Source: Aspidiotus rigidus (Eukaryota > Arthropoda > Insecta > Hemiptera > Diaspididae). Taken from it: a stretch of DNA of 64,000 nucleotides. A program made the translations under genes and the position numbers. The stretch lies in contig JAVHKY010000056.1 in NCBI GenBank assembly GCA_035079385.1, positions 2,914,001 through 2,978,000 on the forward strand. Reading direction: 5' to 3'. Below are positions 59,801-64,000 of the stretch, in pieces. The first letter of the stretch is position 1, and every line of letters begins with the position of its first letter. Under the pieces are notes generated by a model, which saw only the letters and a program-made list of their open reading frames with translations, had not been told where the DNA came from and did no database searches.

Positions 59801-61615
59801 TCGGTAGCGGTAGTAGAATCGTAATAACTGTTGAACATTTTACATCTCGTTTATCTTTGTCGACTCGAAACGCAGCGATATAATAAAGGAAGAAAGGAGG
59901 CGAATCGAGGAGTGAAAGAGAAAAATGTTCGACCTTTTAAAGTTATTCATCCGAGTTGTTTGACGTTATATAGCAGCTAGTACATAATTTCTAGTTTCGT
60001 TCTGGATTCCGCGAGGTATATCCATCTTATTAAATGAAATTCTCAGTCCGCTCAGCAAACAATCGCCTCGAACTTGGAAACCAACTTGATTCAATTTTAG
60101 GTGGAAGGTGATAGAAGTACTGTTGACCATCGATGAGGAAGAGTAATCTGTGTATCCATCGTGGCTTAATCTTTGACCGATTTCGTTTGCCCACTCATGG
60201 TTTGATTTGAATTGCACAATCGAAGCCTTTTCCAACGTGAAACTATGACAAGTTGAAGAAAAATCGTTGGTTTCCAACTGAGAAAATTATTTTTTTCCTA
60301 TTCACTTTTGAAACGTCGAACAAATTAACGACAAAATTCACGAATCTCAACGAATAGCGTTCCTAAATTTTTGCGCGAGTAAATCGCACCTTTCACTCGT
60401 ACTGTTAGCTTAATACGTCGTTTTTCAATGCGGATAAAGCGATGATATTTTGTATACTCGTTGCCAGGGTTATTAATTATCGTAATGGTTCATAGGGAGT
60501 AAAAGAAAGAATGAAAAAGTGAGAACCCGTTGGTACCCTAAAAGGGTACACAGTTCGCAGCCGTAATTTAATTGGGAAAATCGATGAACGTTTCAGCAGT
60601 TTGGAACTTCTAAAGAAATGATTGATTGATTCGTTATCTTACGACAGATACTGTAATTGAGCGCTTGATGTGTATCAAATTTCACTCAAGTGGATACTAC
60701 GTATACTCGTATTCGCACTCACGTTATCCGTAGAGCATAACCCTGATGGACTTTTCCAAAATTTATGTTTTTCGTAATCGATGATGCATCAACTTTATAA
60801 TATCGGCTACTCCTCCCTCATAATTATTAGTCCGCATTCCCTAGCAATTTATTATATTTTTCTTTTTCCTGTTGGGAATATTAGAGAGTGGACAAAAAAA
60901 CCATCTCGTTTAGGTCTCGAAGAGTTTCAGACTCAGGATTTTTTCATCTGTGAGAATCATAATTGTCGTTTGTGGTAAAAATTGCGATGTAGAAATTCGT
61001 GCCACTCGGGTATTTATTCTATATGTTTGGGTCGAAATTCATTTCGAAAGTCATAAAGCGTTTTATATCTTTAATAATTATTCAAATTTTTGAATGATCG
61101 TGTACCTATATTCATGATTGAGAGGTATATTTCCTCCTCCCCACGTTTAAGGGTGTGCTTCGCCCGTTTGGAGACACCGAAACGATGTACGATTGCATGT
61201 GCATTTTCCAAATACCCTGCAAGGCACGGTATACCAACGGCCACTTAGCGACGCTTGTCGGGAGTGCGTGGGTATAGACTTTGTAAGGAATGACTTCACA
61301 AAAAAGTTTCTCAAAGCTCCATTTTTGAAAAGTCAATCAAACTATCAAAAGTATATTATATTATATGCAAATACTGACGTAAAGGTGTGTAATTTTAAAT
61401 TCAGTCGTAAAAATAATTGTTGTTGTCCGGAATAAAGTCTTAAGATTGTTTCCTTATTGGTGCAGATATTTTGCAACGTCCTAATCTACCTGTGTACAAA
61501 TACAGCTGGAATAATGACCCATTACCCGAGCGAGCTGGCAAAACGAAGAGCTTTTTTTGAAACCAAACAGTGCATCGAAGCGAGATTAACGACGCAGCGC
61601 GAAAATCAAAAACAG
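50769..61615 (+). CDS. Membrane adenylate cyclase (ADCY5/6-like), N-terminal half, six exons
   Basis: Class III transmembrane adenylate cyclases make cyclic AMP from ATP at the plasma membrane under G-protein control. Six exons join in frame to about 366 residues. Residues 1-166 form a polar cytosolic N-terminus. LYQRYFLRTNQ (170-180) precedes the first helix and matches the LYQRYF box of ADCY5/6. Six hydrophobic helices follow at roughly 184-203, 211-231, 238-260, 264-283, 287-307 and 317-334. THYPSELAKRRAFFETKQCI with ARLTTQRENQKQ ends the visible part and corresponds to the linker before the first catalytic domain. Metal-binding aspartates, the second membrane block and C2 must lie past 64000. 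The ATG is preceded by an in-frame TGA at 50730-50732. ADCY8-type identity is possible, so no symbol is given. Confidence 0.9.
50859..53663 (+). other. Adenylate cyclase intron 1
   Basis: No additional coding exon was recognised. A GC- and CpG-richer patch at about 52440-52690 may be regulatory. The rest is AT-rich. Confidence 0.6.
52440..52690. promoter_or_regulatory. CpG-rich patch, possible regulatory element or internal promoter
   Basis: Within the AT-rich first intron this block carries GGTGGCGATCGG, AGCAACGGCGGCGCG, AAGCGGCCGTGG and a perfect 14-base palindrome GTGGCTCGAGCCAC (52627-52640). CpG density is visibly higher than on either side. Function is inferred only from composition and position. 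Confidence 0.25.
53664..53864 (+). CDS. Adenylate cyclase exon 2
   Basis: Sixty-seven codons, phase 0 on both sides, between TTTTCCACGTAG and a GTAAGT donor. It encodes a polar, Pro/Ser-rich cytosolic stretch with GWARRCASLRQHARG at the start and KSNWEVIEHFK near the middle. A competing frame is also open over most of the exon, but only this one connects exons 1 and 3. Confidence 0.8.
54615..54821 (+). CDS. Adenylate cyclase exon 3
   Basis: Sixty-nine codons, phase 0 on both sides, between TTTCTTTTTGCAG and a GTAAAG donor. It starts PLTERESRD and ends with the basic segment SSFWKRLRKRLCSSHRFKN, just before the LYQRYF box of exon 4. Confidence 0.85.
54822..56922 (+). other. Adenylate cyclase intron 3
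   Basis: No exon was recognised. A 111-codon + frame at 55789-56124 has no motif. A small perfect hairpin lies at 56395-56416. Confidence 0.5.
56395..56416 (+). other. Short perfect hairpin followed by T residues
   Basis: AAAGTGACC, loop AAAA, GGTCACTTT, then further T. The stem is nine base pairs. It is too short for a microRNA precursor and does not match the histone stem-loop. Role unknown. Confidence 0.4.
56923..57094 (+). CDS. Adenylate cyclase exon 4 (LYQRYF box, TM1, start of TM2)
   Basis: 172 bases, phase 0 in and phase 1 out, between TATGATTGTAG and a GTAAAA donor. It encodes LYQRYFLRTNQNHM, the first helix HLLWLLLTLGLILGGLQFTM, and the start of the second helix, GIILLASSVIYA. Confidence 0.9.
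57500..57777 (+). CDS. Adenylate cyclase exon 5 (TM2 to TM5)
   Basis: 278 bases, phase 1 in and phase 0 out, between TTTTTCTTTTGCAG and a GTGAGT donor. It contains TMLFTYISYSLLPVRL, the cyclase signature between TM4 and TM5 (YTLLPIRM-type in ADCY5/6), then AIVAGLLLCAIQV. A second acceptor 12 bases downstream (TCATCGCAG, exon start 57512) is also in frame and would drop four residues from TM2. Confidence 0.9.
59503..59838 (-). CDS. Unrecognised 111-codon frame nested in intron 5
   Basis: Minus strand. It has a true ATG at 59838-59836 with an in-frame TAA five codons upstream, and the frame stays open to TAA at 59505-59503. The first 70 residues look protein-like, with KLKYYSDDVAVSLDFKYAA and HGVHYQQHTLHNTAFVAV. 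The tail is Glu/Lys-rich (FEMEEVGKAEEIRAP). It lies 127 bases downstream of the stop of the frame at 59966-60277. It could be a separate small gene, a shifted continuation, or a decayed copy. Confidence 0.3.
   Translation of the reverse strand: MFNSYYDSTTATEVGTTFFITKLKYYSDDVAVSLDFKYAAIHGVHYQQHTLHNTAFVAVTFAPICASLSQGLGGSNIMVQRLILFLQCRLCFRVFEMEEVGKAEEIRAPIE
59966..60277 (-). CDS. Unrecognised frame, possible terminal exon nested in intron 5
   Basis: Minus strand. It opens directly after an acceptor (AATTTTCTCAG) and runs 103 codons to TAA at 59968-59966. Codon choice looks coding-like and the peptide is mixed polar, e.g. FTLEKASIVQFKSNHEW, STSITFHLKLNQVGFQVRG and LRISFNKMDIPRG. The alternating hydrophobic pattern could form beta strands. 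A faint similarity in spacing to mitochondrial beta-barrel proteins is too weak to use. No upstream exon was identified between 60278 and 61465. Confidence 0.35.
   Translation of the reverse strand: METNDFSSTCHSFTLEKASIVQFKSNHEWANEIGQRLSHDGYTDYSSSSMVNSTSITFHLKLNQVGFQVRGDCLLSGLRISFNKMDIPRGIQNETRNYVLAAI
61466..61615 (+). CDS. Adenylate cyclase exon 6 (TM6 and linker to C1)
   Basis: Fifty codons, phase 0 on both sides, between CCTTATTGGTGCAG and a GTAATA donor. It encodes NVLIYLCTNTAGIMTHYP and ARLTTQRENQKQ. The next exon should encode the LLLSVLPRHVA-type start of the catalytic domain. It is not in the remaining 2.4 kb. Confidence 0.92.
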
Positions 61616-64000
61616 GTAATATCACGATATTTTTTGGCGTTTACTCGTATCTAGTTAGTTAGCACCGGTTACCATGACCGTGGGAATCTGTCATTTTTCC
61701 GAACTTCATAATAAAATAGATCACAAAAAGGAAAGAAAAAAAAATTAAATTAAGTAAACAATTGCTAGGAAACAAACACGTGGCAGTACGTTTTCCCAGA
61801 AGTGAAATAATTATATTACGATGAATACTGTATACGGAGAGAAAAATGAATATTTGCATTGACTAACAACCAGTTCATGCGTCCTCCAGAATTGGAGTAA
61901 GACGTCTTAATTACGTTCAGGACACTTGAGTGAAGGACTCTATTTAAACTTGAAAGCGTCATCATTTATTATTATTCAGCTAATCGAAAGTTCGTCCGTA
62001 CAAACGCGTTCCTCCTCACGGGGCTCAGATTATATCTTCTCTATATTATTGACGTTAAGACGGTTGGTAAACTAAATGTGTAGCAGTATCGGTAAATGTT
62101 TTAATTTGGCGAATAACTAAAATTGTTCAACACTTCAACAATTGATTTTTTTTCGCTCTTTAACGCTCCTAAATCTGTAAAAAAATTTTTATTACTCAAA
62201 CCTTATCAACTCTATCCAAATATCGTGTCTATTTATCGTGTCTCGTGATATTTATGCACTCAAAATTGAATGAGTTGGAAACCACTCGAAATTGATACAG
62301 TTTTTGCGTTTAGAAGTTGATAACAGCGTATGTCAGGGGTTTTTCAAGAATATTATTCACTGTAGAATTTTCGAAACATAAACTCCATTTCAAGAATGGT
62401 TCCTTTAGTCACGGCTTACACAAAAGGTTTTTTATATTCTTTACCATTTGAGTAACTTCTTCTAGACGCGCTTGTTTTTCGCTTTCCTTCAAAATTTTTT
62501 ACTTTATATCCATCCCTGCGATGATTTCAAAAGTTATTACCTATCCACGTTTGGAAAAAATACAAATAGACTTGTCAAAAATGTAGAATAATCGAAAAAA
62601 AATCGATTTTTCTTTATGACGTTCTCTCAGACTTCGAAATCGGCCACACTAATTCCTACCACTCCTATCTTTTTTCGGTCTTTCTGACCACCTTTATAAC
62701 ACTATTGCTCATCTGACAACTTATCCTGCCACAACCCTTTTTCTCGCTTTTTTTTTTTTCTTTCCTGACAATGATCATTACTTTTACAGAAACTGCAAAG
62801 TAAATATAAATATTCCCGTAATTACCTATAATTCACAAAATTTTCACATAACTTATTATTTCTTCCTTTTTCGTCTTTACTCTACTTTATATTTTTTTTC
62901 TAAAGTGAAATGTCATTCCTAACCTACAAATGTATAGTTTAATATAGTTTGTTAATAGATAGAAAAAATTTTCTTTCAAACTGAAAATATGGTCGAAATT
63001 CCTCTCCCCACTTTTTTCTTTTTGTACTAGCAAAGGTCGTGGATTCTAAAAAGACTTATTTTTTCCCCGTAGCGAGAATTAAAGTTAATGTATCTACTTC
63101 GATAGATCATATTAATTTTTTTTTTTTCATCATTATATTTCATTAAAAGGTGTGGCAAATTCTAGAGCTAAAAAGTAATGCGAATAATGAAAGTGCGCTC
63201 GACCGCATCGATGAGAAACGCGAAAGAATACGTTTAATGAAAATGATTCTCTAAAAAACGTAGAGATTTGCATTGATAATAAACAATTCATGAAAGACTG
63301 CTATTGTGATGGGAAAATAATACTCCTATACTATGTATTAAAAAAAAGTAAGAGCTTTTGAATTCTAATTAAATATTCGGTTGCACACGTACGTGACGCT
63401 GCACAAACTATGTAGGTACTGAAGTGGTATCGTATACTGGAGGTGTATCAGTATATCCTTGTAGAAAAAGAATAAAAGCTGTGGTATAATTTGCTTCAAA
63501 GTTCTACTTTGTAAAAAAAAAAAAAAAAAATCCATTCAATTTCGACGAAATATACCGCGCCGGTAGGAATAAAAATCGTGAGAATGAAACTCGACTTCCA
63601 ATATCAGAGTTTAACGCAAAAAGAAGAAAAAATTGCCCATTTTTCGCGAAACAATGAGCTTTTCAGCTTATAATAAAATCGTAATATTATACTTTCACCT
63701 CGCGAAGATGAGGGTAGTACGTTGTATTGCGATTTATTGTTCACATTCGTATAAGAAATCGCGAATAATTTTTTGACGATAAAAATAGGAAGCTTATGTG
63801 GTTATGCATGGACGAGAAAAATATGGTGAGCGATGGGTCGTCTTATCTGTTCCATCATCAAAACAGTATAATATAGTTACGAAGCATGCGTGATTTCACA
63901 ACGATTTTATTATTTTCAAGTGGCACGTAGTTTACCATACTAAAGAAATACCATTTATATATCCATACTCAGAGGTAATGACGAGCAGCAACCCCAAGCC
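61616..64000 (+). other. Adenylate cyclase intron 6 (incomplete)
   Basis: No exon of the catalytic domain was found; motifs of the LLLSVLP or FADI type are absent from all frames by eye. It is T-rich and AT-rich, with a poly-A tract at about 63512-63529. Confidence 0.6.

Larger units (their letters stand above)
57778..61465 (+). other. Adenylate cyclase intron 5
   Basis: A 3.7-kb intron. Cyclase family alignment by eye leaves no room for a missing exon between exons 5 and 6. The intron contains two minus-strand open frames (59503-59838 and 59966-60277), listed separately. Confidence 0.6.

Noticed and set aside
1..64000. CRISPR arrays, rRNA genes, bacterial operons or plasmid functions
   Set aside because: None was found. 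The sequence has eukaryotic gene structure and transposon content throughout.

Overview
This 64-kb window looks like nuclear DNA from an arthropod, most likely an insect. It is AT-rich, has low coding density, and carries spliced exons with GT-AG introns, microsatellites and relics of several eukaryotic transposon classes. There are no bacterial-style operons. Short TAGGTAC/GTACCTA words recur throughout, which I associate loosely with hemipteran genomes; that is only a weak hint.

One gene is recognised with confidence. The 5' half of a membrane adenylate cyclase (class III, most like the ADCY5/ADCY6 group) runs on the + strand from an ATG at 50769 to beyond the right edge. Six exons (50769-50858, 53664-53864, 54615-54821, 56923-57094, 57500-57777, 61466-61615) join without a frame break. 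They encode about 366 residues: a long cytosolic N-terminus, six membrane helices and the linker into the first catalytic domain. The catalytic domains are outside the window. Intron 5 holds two unrecognised ORFs on the opposite strand.

The remaining 50 kb upstream is mostly intergenic or intronic. It contains: a composite degenerate repeat block with an inserted mariner-like MITE (6.85-7.98 kb); a second MITE (8.78-8.99 kb); a 5'-truncated Jockey/CR1-type LINE with an open reverse-transcriptase frame on the minus strand (13.36-15.3 kb); a 17-bp x 4 tandem repeat (18.07-18.14 kb); a tandem array of GC-rich units of about 200 bp (35.6-36.4 kb); a broken Penelope-like reverse transcriptase on the minus strand (39.15-39.65 kb); and a long foldback element split by a pogo/Tigger-like insertion with TA target duplication (47.9-49.5 kb).

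Several open frames with splice-like borders may be exons of unrecognised genes. The best is a lysine/arginine-rich 193-codon frame on the minus strand at 31010-31590. They are listed with low confidence because short open frames and GTAAGT words are common in AT-rich DNA. All homology statements are from motif recognition by eye; no search was run.
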